13,777 nucleotides of DNA. Source: JAMXLO01 sp041487355 (GTDB lineage: Bacteria; Pseudomonadota; Alphaproteobacteria; Acetobacterales; Acetobacteraceae). The notes below the pieces were generated by a model that had not been told where the DNA came from, ran no database searches, and saw only the letters and a list, made by a program, of their open reading frames with translations. Position 1 is the stretch's first letter, and each line of letters starts with the position of its first letter. Shown piece after piece: positions 7,505-13,777 of this stretch. Location of the stretch: the NCBI GenBank assembly GCA_041487355.1, contig JBGPND010000141.1, forward strand, positions 1 through 13,777. The letters are read 5' to 3'. Position numbers and translations under genes: made by a program.

Positions 7505-7612
7505 ATGACGATAACTCTCGGCGGCCATCTGGGCCGCGCGTGCGCAATCTCGCAAATCGCCGTTCACCCCTATGCACATATCCTTGCCCGGCAGGGCGGG
7601 AGGCCCGCATGA
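7505..7612 (+). CDS. 35-aa leader ORF between riboswitch and metE
   Basis: ATG at 7505 follows CAGGAG at a good distance (ACGCAGGAGACGAACATG). The 35-residue product begins MTITLGGHLGRACAISQIAV and ends with TGA overlapping the metE start as ATGA (7609-7612). I do not recognise a family. The strong ribosome site, the riboswitch immediately upstream and the 4-base overlap suggest that ribosomes reach metE through this ORF. The riboswitch may thus act on the leader's ribosome site and control metE by coupling. It could also be chance, or the leftover of a larger protein. It has no obvious membrane segment, and no Met-run or Cys-run that would make it a classical attenuator peptide. Confidence 0.5.
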   Translation: MTITLGGHLGRACAISQIAVHPYAHILARQGGRPA

Positions 7613-9957
7613 CAATCGCGAGCAATCTCGGATTCCCCCGGATTGGCCTTCGGCGCGAGCTGAAGGTCGCTCTGGAACGGTTCTGGGCTGGCACCCTGGA
7701 TAAGGCTCGCCTGGAAACGGAGGCAGCTAGGCTGCGCGCCACACACTGGCATCTGCAAGCCAGTCTCGGCATCAGCCATGTGCCAAGCGGCGACTTTTCA
7801 ATGTACGACCATGTGCTCGACACAGCCTGCATGCTGGGCGCGATCCCGGAAAATTACGGCTGGAACGCCGGACCGGTGTCGATGGCGACGTACTTTGCCC
7901 TTGCACGTGGGTCCCGAGGCATCGAAACGGAGAGGCAAGCTGGCATCCCCGTGGGTCTTCCCGCCCTTGAGATGACCAAATGGTTCGATACGAACTATCA
8001 TTATCTTGTGCCACAGCTAGTTGCCGGGCAGCAGTTCACGTTGACCAGCAATCGCCCGCTCGCCACCTTTCGAGAAGCGCTGGCGCTCTTTATTCGCACA
8101 CGGCCCGTATTGCTGGGTCCAGTCAGCTTTCTGCTGCTGTCTAAGGCGGCGGACGGCTCCGATCCGCTCGATCTCCTGGATCGACTGCTGCCGCTTTATG
8201 GTCAAATCCTGCGCGAACTCGCCGAGGCGGGGGCCTCTTGGGTGCAGATGGACGAGCCGGTCCTGGCGCTTGACCTTCCCGAAAAGGCCCGGGTAGCCCT
8301 AGCGCTGACCTACAGCGTGCTGGCACGTGGCCCGGCGCCGGACATTCTGCTCGCTACCTATTTCGGGCCACTCGGTAACAACCTCTCTACCGCTGCCCGT
8401 CTGCCGGTGGCGGGTCTCCACATTGATCTGATGCGTGGGGCGGAGCAGCTCACCGACATACTAGCCGAGGTGCAGCCGGACCTCTGGCTGTCGTTGGGAG
8501 TGGTAGACGGACGCAACGTCTGGCGGACCAACCTGCGTGCCGCACTGGACATGTTGAGACGAGTGGCTGACGCACACGGCATAGAGCGTCTGATGGTGGC
8601 ACCATCGTCCAGCCTGCTGCACGTTCCAATGGATCTGGCACAGGAAGCCAAGCTCGACCCGGAGATCAGAGGCTGGCTCGCCTTCGCGACACAGAAGCTG
8701 GGCGAGGTGGCTGTGCTGGCTCGCGGTATGGAAGAGGGGGAGGCGGCGATCAAAGCCGAGTTGGCCCGGAGCGATAAGGCGATGCAATCGCGCCAGCACA
8801 ACGGGCGCGTACAGCGGCCGGAAGTTGCCGCGCGCCTCGCTGCCATCACGCCGGAGATGGAGCGGCGCGGCAGTTCGTTCGAAATCCGTCGAGGCCAGCA
8901 ACGGATGCGGCTCGGCCTACCGCTGTTCCCCACCACCACGATAGGGTCGTTCCCGCAGACGGCAGAGGTCCGGAAAGCAAGAGCGGCCATGACCCGGGGT
9001 GAGATGACGGAGGCCGACTATGACCGAGCCATCGCTGGCTGGATCGATGACGCCGTGCGCTGGCAGGATGAGGTCGGGCTGGATGTGCTGGTACACGGCG
9101 AATTCGAGCGCAACGACATGGTGAAGTACTTCGCCGAACAGCTTGAGGGCTACACCTTCACGCAGCACGGCTGGGTGCAGTCTTATGGCAGCCGTTGCGT
9201 GGCTCCCCCAATCATCTGGGGCGACGTGTCACGTTCCGCGCCGATGACAGTCCGCTGGTCCGCCTACGCGCAGTCGCGCACGGGCCGTCCGATGAAGGGC
9301 ATGCTGACGGGGCCGGTGACCCTGTTGCAGTGGTCCTTCGTGCGCGACGATCTATCGCGCGAGACAGTGTGCCGGCAAATCGCCCTCGCAATTCGCGACG
9401 AGGTGGTTGATCTGGAAGCGGCCGGCATTGCTGTGATCCAGATCGACGAGCCGGCATTCCGGGAAGGCCTGCCGTTGCGCCAGACAGAGCGAGCGGATTA
9501 CCTGCGCTGGGCAGTGTCCTGCTTTCGACTTTGCAGCAGCGGAGTGTGCGACCAGACCGCAGTGCACACCCACATGTGCTATTCGGAGTTCAACGACATC
9601 ATGCCGGCGATCGCGGCTATGGATGCGGATGCGATCAGTATCGAGACTACCCGCAGCCACATGGAGCTCTTAAAAGCTTTCGCGCCCAATGACCCCGGCA
9701 ATGACAGCCTCAGTATCAACAGAGCTGCCTACCCGAACGAAATAGGGCCAGGCGTATGGGATATCCATAGTCCACGCGTGCCGAGTGCTGTTGAGATGGT
9801 GGAGCTGATACAGCTCGCACGTGAACGCCTGGCGGATTGGCAGATTTGGGTGAACCCCGATTGCGGGCTAAAAACCCGAGGATGGGGCGAGGTTAGGCCG
9901 GCGCTGGTGAACATGGTTGCGGCGGCTAAGCAACTTCGGCGAGAGGTCGAAACTTAA
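7609..9957 (+). CDS. metE: Cobalamin-independent methionine synthase (5-methyltetrahydropteroyltriglutamate--homocysteine methyltransferase)
   Basis: This cytoplasmic enzyme transfers the methyl group of methyl-tetrahydrofolate directly to homocysteine, the last step of methionine synthesis, without B12. The 782-aa product has two barrel halves. The N-terminal half starts ASNLGFPRIGLRRELK. The C-terminal half starts at LPLFPTTTIGSFPQTAEVRK. The zinc ligands are visible: HTHMC (His 655, Cys 657), Glu 679 in SIETTRS, and Cys 752 in NPDCGLKTRGW. Compared with the E. coli protein from memory, about 12 extra residues lie between Glu 679 and YPNEIGPG. The ATG at 7609 follows GGGAGG and fits the conserved N-terminus. 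Control is by the cobalamin riboswitch and probably by the upstream palindrome. Confidence 0.96.
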   Translation: MTIASNLGFPRIGLRRELKVALERFWAGTLDKARLETEAARLRATHWHLQASLGISHVPSGDFSMYDHVLDTACMLGAIPENYGWNAGPVSMATYFALARGSRGIETERQAGIPVGLPALEMTKWFDTNYHYLVPQLVAGQQFTLTSNRPLATFREALALFIRTRPVLLGPVSFLLLSKAADGSDPLDLLDRLLPLYGQILRELAEAGASWVQMDEPVLALDLPEKARVALALTYSVLARGPAPDILLATYFGPLGNNLSTAARLPVAGLHIDLMRGAEQLTDILAEVQPDLWLSLGVVDGRNVWRTNLRAALDMLRRVADAHGIERLMVAPSSSLLHVPMDLAQEAKLDPEIRGWLAFATQKLGEVAVLARGMEEGEAAIKAELARSDKAMQSRQHNGRVQRPEVAARLAAITPEMERRGSSFEIRRGQQRMRLGLPLFPTTTIGSFPQTAEVRKARAAMTRGEMTEADYDRAIAGWIDDAVRWQDEVGLDVLVHGEFERNDMVKYFAEQLEGYTFTQHGWVQSYGSRCVAPPIIWGDVSRSAPMTVRWSAYAQSRTGRPMKGMLTGPVTLLQWSFVRDDLSRETVCRQIALAIRDEVVDLEAAGIAVIQIDEPAFREGLPLRQTERADYLRWAVSCFRLCSSGVCDQTAVHTHMCYSEFNDIMPAIAAMDADAISIETTRSHMELLKAFAPNDPGNDSLSINRAAYPNEIGPGVWDIHSPRVPSAVEMVELIQLARERLADWQIWVNPDCGLKTRGWGEVRPALVNMVAAAKQLRREVET

Positions 9958-10068
9958 CGTCGAGGGAGCAATTCCGGGGCGCGCCATGCAACGCACGACG
10001 CGCTCCGTGCCCGTTTGCGTCGGGCAAGTATGTTTCGCCTTGGGCGCCCTGGACGACAGCGCAGATCA

Positions 10069-10107
10069 TTGACGGTGGTTAACCGGAACATAACATGCTT
10101 TATGTTT
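10069..10107 (+). promoter_or_regulatory. Orphan promoter with a palindrome like that of metE
   Basis: TTGACG (10069-10074) and TAACAT (10091-10096) are spaced by 16 bases. Over the -10, AACATAA (10087-10093) and TTATGTT (10100-10106) form a perfect 7-bp inverted repeat around CATGCT. The sequence is close to the palindrome before metE, although its spacing differs by 2 bp. An IS5-family element lies six bases downstream, so the promoter is separated from any gene it once drove. Confidence 0.45.
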
Positions 10108-10112
10108 CACTA

Positions 10113-10965
10113 GGGCCTGTCGTCAATTGAGCCAACAGAGCACGGCGACCATATGGAATGCGGCCAGGAAGTTTCTGGCGGTCTTGTCATAACGTGTCGC
10201 GATAGCCCGGAACTGTTTGGCTCAGCAGAAGAAATTCTCGATCAAATGCCGGGCCTCGTATAGCGCCTTGTCATACTTTCTCGGGTTCTTTCGACTGCTT
10301 TTCGGCGGGATCACGGCGGTTTTCCCCGCCGCCTCCAGCGGCTCGATCACCCGCTTGTCCGCATCGAACGCCTTGTCCGCGAGCAACGCTTCCGCCTCCA
10401 TCGCGGGCAGCAGCGCATCCGCCCCGGCCAGATCATGGACCTGTCCGGCTGTCAGGATGATCTTCAGAGGATTGCCCAAAGCGTCCACCAAAACGTGGAT
10501 TTTGGTGCTCAGGCCGCCTTTGCTTTTCCCAATCGCCTGATCTTCACCGGCTTTTTGGGGGGCGCCGGCGCTGTGTTGGTGTGCCCGTACAATCGTGCTG
10601 TCGATCATCGCGTATTCGTTGTCGGCATCCACGGCCAGCAGGGCGAGGAGTCTGGCCCACACTCCGCGCACGGCCCAGCGGCTGGATCGCCGTTGGGTGT
10701 TGTTCCAATCACCAAGGCATTCCGGGAGATCGCGCCAGGGGATACCGGTGCGGTAACGGTGGAGCACCGCGTCCACGAACCGGCGGTTATCCGCCGCCGT
10801 TATGCCGACGGAACCCGCCCTGCCGGGCAGATCGTCTTTGATCCGGTCCCATTGGTCATCGCGTAGACGGTGGTGGCGCATTGGTCAGCCTTCGATAGAG
10901 CTGACCCCCTATGAATCGAAGAAATCACCGCGCCGGAAGCCCCCTTCCGATTTGACGACAGGCCC
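10113..10965 (-). mobile_element. IS5-family (IS427-type) insertion sequence, whole element
   Basis: The 853-bp element has terminal repeats GGGCCTGTCGTCAA at 10113-10126 and its reverse complement at 10952-10965, 14 bp identical. A TA duplication (10111-10112 and 10966-10967) flanks it. Joining the flanks recreates CTAG, the target usually used by this subgroup. The single transposase gene lies on the minus strand and is interrupted by one stop codon. The ends look intact, so it could still be moved by a related enzyme. Confidence 0.93.
10123..10881 (-). pseudogene. IS5-family transposase with an in-frame stop
   Basis: Starting at ATG 10881 (MRHHRLRDDQWDRIKDDLPG), the DUF4096-like N-terminal domain with YRTGIPWRDLPECLGDW is followed by the DDE core: Asp in AMIDSTIVRAHQH, Asp in LLADKAFDAD, and Glu in RHLIENFF. 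A TGA at 10222-10224 follows FFC. The same frame then continues with KQFRAIATRYDKTARNFLAA to a TGA at 10123-10125. The reading would be 252 codons, of which 219 precede the stop. In relatives the position is normally a sense codon. The catalytic triad is complete before the stop, so the truncated protein may or may not keep activity. Confidence 0.9.
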
Positions 10966-10967
10966 TA

Positions 10968-11129
10968 GATTCTTAGTTTCCGCGGGGCTCTTTTCGGGCG
11001 CGCGCCGACGGCCGGGTATCTAGTGGTGAAAATCAGACGGATGGTACCTGCGAGATGCGGCTGCCAACGCCCGAACGAACGCTCGCCGAGCGGCCCGAAC
11101 CTGCTAACTAGCGGGCCGTCCGTCGTTAG
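10968..11129. other. Gap after the IS5 element, no gene recognised
   Basis: This is the far side of the IS5 insertion and joins the orphan promoter at 10069. No open reading frame with a sensible start is visible. GCTAAC and GTTAGC near 11103-11130 can pair, giving a weak hairpin just after the bicupin stop on the minus strand, without a U-tract. Confidence 0.4.
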
Positions 11130-11882
11130 CTATTGACTCTTCGCTGGTGCGCCCGGAAGCACGGCTGCCACACCTTCCGGATTGATGTTGAAGGCCAAGA
11201 ATGTCAACGGCTCGTTGCCTGGGTTCCCCCATTGGTGCACAAGGCCGTACGGTTCATAGATCAAGGAACCCGGTCCCCTTACCGTTGTCTTGCCGTCGAC
11301 CGTGTTGGCCCCCGTGCCGGAGATGATAAAGTACAGCGCCGCTCCTGACCGATGGTGTGGCGGGTTAGACGGCATCTGCGCCGGAAATGTGACTCGTGTC
11401 AGATTGAGATCATAACCGCCTGGCTTCAGGTCGGGGATCGGTGCCGCTGCGCGATATAATTCTCTCACGGCGGCAGGTGCCGTCTCGGCAAGCCGATCCA
11501 AGTCCACAGTGGGGACAAGGAAGAAGTGGAGGAAGGTCGATGGCCCTGCGCTGCCCGCCTTCAGCACCGCCGTCTCCCCGCCGGCGATGAACAGCCCCTC
11601 TCCGGCGCTGAGCATTTTGGCCTCGCCACCGAGCGAGACCTCAGTCGATCCTGAAATCTGGTAGAGGATGCCGTTGGCCGCAGAGACGCCGCTCTTCTCG
11701 CCCGGCGGAAGACTGACACTCACGGCTTTGAAATGGAGCGGCACGTCGGTCACGGTCGGCAGTTTGGTTGCGGCGACCACTGTTCGGGCAATTGCCGGTG
11801 GAGTTGGCGTGGTTTGTCCGGCCGCGGAGGCGGCAAGTGCCATCGCGCCGAGCAGCAGTATTCCGGTTGTTCTGAACCGCAT
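11130..11882 (-). CDS. Secreted bicupin (RmlC-like) protein
   Basis: The 250-aa product starts at ATG 11882, with GGGAGG seven bases before it. A signal peptide is clear (MRFRTTGILLLGAMALAASA, then AGQ), so it should be exported to the periplasm. Two cupin barrels follow. The second has PPHH with YFIISGTGANTVDG (about 174 on) and a perfect motif 2, GSLIYEPYGLVHQWGN (205-220: G-x5-P-x-G-x2-H-x3-N). Motif 1 in this barrel keeps the adjacent His pair but not the usual Glu, so metal binding may be by fewer ligands. The first barrel (ILYQISGSTEVSLGGEAKML, then AGEGLFIAGGE) lacks the His cluster. The reaction or ligand is unknown. It lies 14 bases after the 106-codon gene and is likely co-transcribed with it. 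Confidence 0.85.
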   Translation of the reverse strand: MRFRTTGILLLGAMALAASAAGQTTPTPPAIARTVVAATKLPTVTDVPLHFKAVSVSLPPGEKSGVSAANGILYQISGSTEVSLGGEAKMLSAGEGLFIAGGETAVLKAGSAGPSTFLHFFLVPTVDLDRLAETAPAAVRELYRAAAPIPDLKPGGYDLNLTRVTFPAQMPSNPPHHRSGAALYFIISGTGANTVDGKTTVRGPGSLIYEPYGLVHQWGNPGNEPLTFLAFNINPEGVAAVLPGAPAKSQ

Positions 11883-11896
11883 GACGGCCTCCCAGT

Positions 11897-12216
11897 TCAA
11901 CGGATAATCGGAGCACCATACGCGTTCCCCGCGCCTCTTGGAACGGCAGGCGGCTTATCGTCTCCTGCGATACGCTCGGCATCACCAGTTGGCCGCCGGC
12001 CTTCATTTGTCCCTCCTTGAGCGCGGCGGCAGCGGCACGCGTATCGTTCGAATTGACCAATATAGTGGCGAGGCCTTGACGCTGAGCTGCCGACTTGGCG
12101 CGTTCGGCATATTCGGCGCGGAACCAGGCCGCCTGGGGCTCCTTCGTCCCGGTCGGCGTGCCTAACACGATCAGCGCGGGGCTGACGAGCGGGGTGGTTT
12201 TGGTGGATGTGCTCAT
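11897..12216 (-). pseudogene. Unrecognised 106-codon gene with a one-base frameshift
   Basis: ATG at 12216 follows GGAAGGACC and opens MSTSTKTTPLVSPALIVLGT, then AAWFRAEYAERAKSAAQRQG, ILVNSNDTRAAAAALKEGQM and SVSQETISRLPFQEARG. From there the frame runs on 240 bases into the bicupin gene, which is not natural. If one G is added in the run of four Gs (minus strand; CCCC at 11927-11930) the product ends NAYGAPIIR with a TGA at 11897, 106 aa long and 14 bases before the bicupin start. I therefore read it as a gene with one lost G, or a sequencing error. I do not recognise the family. It looks cytoplasmic, with no signal peptide. It is the first gene of the unit driven from 12409. Confidence 0.6.
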
Positions 12217-12235
12217 TGATGGTCCTTCCGGAATC

Positions 12236-12259
12236 AAAAGGGACCCGCACATGGGTCCC
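12236..12259 (-). terminator. Intrinsic terminator hairpin in the leader (possible attenuator)
   Basis: On the minus strand GGGACCC (12259-12253) and GGGTCCC (12246-12240) form a perfect 7-bp stem with a 6-base loop, followed directly by TTTT. It lies only about 20 bases before the ATG at 12216 and after the promoter, which is unusual for a simple terminator. The 3' arm can also pair with GGACC in an upstream hairpin loop and with the ribosome site (GGAAGGACC), so it may be an attenuator. Confidence 0.65.
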
Positions 12260-12408
12260 AGGGTTTGCGTGGTAGATCAGTCGGGCATGGTCGTAGTCAG
12301 GTCATGACGATTTTTCCGTCTTACCGGTCCTAAGATGCGGCAGCTGCTAGTGCCAGCCTTGTAGGTTGCGTGCCCGCCAACGTACAAACTCGCACGTTAT
12401 TTGGTAAT

Positions 12409-12437
12409 ATTATAGCACGTGCCGCGCGGCATGCCAA
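12409..12437 (-). promoter_or_regulatory. Near-consensus promoter for the bicupin unit
   Basis: On the minus strand TTGGCA (12437-12432) and TATAAT (12414-12409) are spaced by exactly 17 bases. TATAAT is a full match and TTGGCA a five of six match to the sigma-70 consensus. The stretch is AT-rich against a GC-rich background. Transcription would start near 12402 and give an untranslated leader of about 185 bases ahead of the ATG at 12216. Confidence 0.75.
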
Positions 12438-12815
12438 ATTTCGGCTGGCTACTGCTTGGTTGTTAGTTCGGAATATTATGCCGCGGGGTGCCTAACTACA
12501 TTTTGGATCGAAGAACTGCTGATGCTTGAAGGCCCTCGATGCAAATCAGCATCTAATTGGGACTCCCGCCACCGACCGAGGTGGAGGTATTGAATTCGCT
12601 TGGCAAACATGCCTTTTGCCAGGATCATCCGGCGCCGACCGGGACCCACCCTCTGCGAATTTCCATTACAATTCCAAGCTGATAGTGCCGGTTTCGGTGA
12701 GATTCCAGTTGGCCGCCGATTTACCCTGAACGCCCGAAGTGTGCGGGCGGCGCGGGGCAAAAAATTGGCACGCTGCGGCGGTGCGGCGCGGGCTCCACGG
12801 GAGCGCTCACCATGA
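12438..12815. other. Gap of about 380 bases with no recognised gene
   Basis: No convincing gene is seen on either strand: reading frames are short, with no ribosome site and no known motif. The two copies of AATATTAT (12406-12413 and 12472-12479) mark AT-rich patches. A 6-bp hairpin, CGCCCG and CGGGCG (12731-12749), lies toward the serine recombinase fragment, where an old resolution site would be expected, but nothing identifies one. Confidence 0.5.
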
Positions 12816-13037
12816 GGTTACGCGCGGGTATCCACGGACGGCCAGAGCGTCGAGGCGCAGGTGCGCCAGCTCACCCGTGTCGGATGCAAGAAGGTGTTCC
12901 GCGAGGTGGCGAGCGGGGCCAAGACCGACTGCAGCCGGCTTCGGCGGGCGCTCGACCAGCTCGCCGCCGGTGACGTGCTGATGGTGACCAGGCTGCTCGC
13001 CGGAGAGGAAGCCACTGCCGATAAACTCGCTGCCTGA
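12816..13037 (+). pseudogene. Serine recombinase (resolvase) N-terminal fragment
   Basis: Frame 3 reads GYARVSTDGQSVEAQVRQLT, then CKKVFREVASGAKTDCSRLR, ALDQLAAGDVLMVTRL, the start of a resolvase/invertase catalytic domain, with the nucleophile Ser in YARVST. An ATG lies just before it at 12812 but out of frame: reading ATGAGGT where ATGATAGGT would be normal implies loss of two bases. After VTRL, where DRLARS is expected, the homology stops and a short foreign tail leads to TGA at 13035-13037. Both ends are therefore damaged; about 70 residues remain. Confidence 0.85.
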
Positions 13038-13066
13038 AGCGAAGCGTTCAAGCCAAGTCGACCGCC

Positions 13067-13085
13067 GGACCGCTACCGGTCTTTT
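13067..13085 (+). terminator. Candidate intrinsic terminator after the resolvase fragment
   Basis: GACCG (13068-13072) and CGGTC (13077-13081) can pair around CTAC, extended by a G-U pair, and are followed by TTTT. The stem is short, so this is a weak candidate. Confidence 0.35.
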
Positions 13086-13100
13086 GACGACGCCGTCGCT

Positions 13101-13154
13101 GTCTCGCAGCGGCGAGACGCGATATGATACTTCCTGGTTGACGCGGGTTCAACC
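13101..13154. repeat. Two adjacent inverted repeats before the helicase gene
   Basis: GTCTCGC (13101-13107) and GCGAGAC (13112-13118) form a 7-bp repeat around AGCG. GGTTGA (13136-13141) and TCAACC (13149-13154) form another 6-bp repeat ending nine bases before the likely start. They may be operators or leader hairpins. A TATGAT at 13123-13128 between them could be a -10 site, but no -35 at the correct distance is seen. Confidence 0.4.
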
Positions 13155-13163
13155 AATCATCAG

Positions 13164-13547
13164 GTGAAAGAGCATCGCGACGTGGTTGACTTCAAGAAAT
13201 TGCGGGAAGCCAAGGCTAAGCCGAAGCCCATCAACCCGCGCGAAATCTTCAATGCGCTGCCCAAGCCGCCAGGCATCAACGATCTCTATGCCAGCCAAGC
13301 AGAGGTGCTGGACAATTGGTTCGCGCGCCGGACCGACAAGGATGTCGTGGTCAAGCTGCATACGGGCGGCGACAAGACGCTCGTGGCGCTCCTAATGGCC
13401 CAGTCGGTGATGAACGACATCGGCGAGCCGGTCCTCTATCTGGCGCCGACCAACCAGCTTGTCGGGCAAGTGCTGGCCAAGAGCCGCGAGTATGGCATTT
13501 CCGCCTTGCCATACACCAAGGGGCAGTCGCTGCCGGGTGAATTCTGA
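13164..13547 (+). pseudogene. DEAD/DEAH-box helicase N-terminal part, cut by an IS3 element
   Basis: Reading from GTG 13164 (or GTG 13182) gives up to 127 residues: VDFKKLREAKAKPKPINPRE, then PPGINDLYASQAEVLDNWFA, the Walker A region KLHTGGDKTLVALL, and VLYLAPTNQLVGQVL (motif Ia). This matches the front of a family of large DEAD/DEAH-box helicases, where Walker A normally reads HTGGGKT. Here the Gly before the catalytic Lys is Asp, a change likely to impair ATP binding. The stop TGA is supplied by the end of the IS3 element at 13545, so the DExx box and all later motifs are missing. Such helicases occur in mobile and defence-associated loci; no partner is seen here. Confidence 0.8.
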
Positions 13548-13777
13548 GGTGGTCCCCCCTCTTTGGACAGTTTGGCGGCTGCGTTAAGCTTGGTTCTGAT
13601 TTCGCTCAAGCCGCCAATCGCATCTCCTCTCCTGCCCCGATCGCGGCATAGGCCTCGTTCGGGGTCCGCCCGCCCAGGCCGGTGTGTGGGCGCTGGGCAT
13701 TGTAGTAGCCAATCCACCGCGCCAACCCCGCCCTGGCTTCGGAACCCGTCTCGAAGGCGTGCAGGCAGACGCATTCG
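13545..13777 (-). mobile_element. IS3-family element, right end and 3' part
   Basis: The end TGAGGTGGTCCCCCC at 13545 with TCTTTGGACAGTTT after it is the usual terminus of IS3-type elements of this kind. The element continues beyond the window, so its other end, target duplication and orfA are not visible. It is inserted in the helicase gene. It is a different subtype from the IS3 remnant at 141. Confidence 0.85.
13606..13777 (-). CDS. IS3-family transposase OrfB, C-terminal part
   Basis: The minus strand reads ECVCLHAFETGSEARAGLAR, then WIGYYNAQRPHTGLGGRTPN, EAYAAIGAGEEMRLAA and a TGA at 13608-13606. YYNAQRPHTGLGGRTPNEAY is the typical end of IS3 OrfB proteins. The catalytic Glu should lie just beyond the window edge, so the visible part is the C-terminal tail only. 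No disabling change is seen in these 56 codons. Confidence 0.9.
   Translation of the reverse strand, partial: ECVCLHAFETGSEARAGLARWIGYYNAQRPHTGLGGRTPNEAYAAIGAGEEMRLAA

Noticed and set aside
10222..10224. TGA as a selenocysteine codon in the IS5 transposase
   Set aside because: No SECIS-like structure is seen, and the position is not a catalytic residue in relatives; a plain nonsense change is simpler.
12391..12480. AT-rich patches with repeated AATATTAT as a replication origin
   Set aside because: Only two short copies exist, with no DnaA boxes or iterons and no replication gene; a promoter explains one of them well.
12526..12729. A 67-codon plus-strand ORF in the gap before the serine recombinase
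   Set aside because: There is no ribosome site, no recognisable motif, and no supporting context.
1..13777. A CRISPR array or tandem repeat array
   Set aside because: No regularly spaced direct repeats were seen; the repeats present are isolated inverted repeats.

Overview
This window is a high-GC stretch whose gene content suggests an alphaproteobacterium, possibly of the Acetobacteraceae/Rhodospirillales type. That placement is an inference from base composition, a complete branched-chain-amino-acid-type ABC operon, a cobalamin riboswitch in front of metE, and the mix of insertion sequences. It is an accessory region: two intact metabolic blocks sit among at least eight mobile-element or recombinase pieces, nearly all broken.

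Layout. 1-840: the C-terminal end of an IS630-type transposase abuts an IS3-family transposase gene that is cut short and also split by a 26-bp palindromic insertion. 840-1184: a beheaded, frameshifted HTH (XRE) gene that looks like an antitoxin. 1302-5811 (minus strand): substrate-binding protein, livH, livM, livG, livF in the classical order. 6022-7143: the front half of an IS256-family element joined out of frame to the back half of a tyrosine recombinase. 7202-9957: the metE unit, made of a promoter with a palindromic operator, a cobalamin riboswitch, a 35-codon leader ORF and cobalamin-independent methionine synthase. 10069-10967: a second promoter with a similar palindrome, cut off from whatever it drove by an IS5-family (IS427-type) element with clear ends and a TA duplication. 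11130-12437 (minus strand): a near-consensus promoter, a long leader with an intrinsic-terminator hairpin, an unrecognised 106-codon gene with a one-base frameshift, and a secreted bicupin protein. 12816-13037: a serine recombinase N-terminal fragment. 13164-13777: a DEAD/DEAH-type helicase gene cut by another IS3-family element that runs off the window.

How it works together. The liv operon would import branched-chain amino acids or related compounds. metE makes methionine without B12 and should be switched off when cobalamin is available; the palindrome suggests a second, methionine-cycle repressor input. The rest reads as a landing zone for insertion sequences. I found no CRISPR array, rRNA or tRNA. 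I do not see a convincing complete new system. The best candidates for follow-up are the metE leader architecture, the orphaned second palindrome and promoter, and the attenuator-like leader of the bicupin unit.
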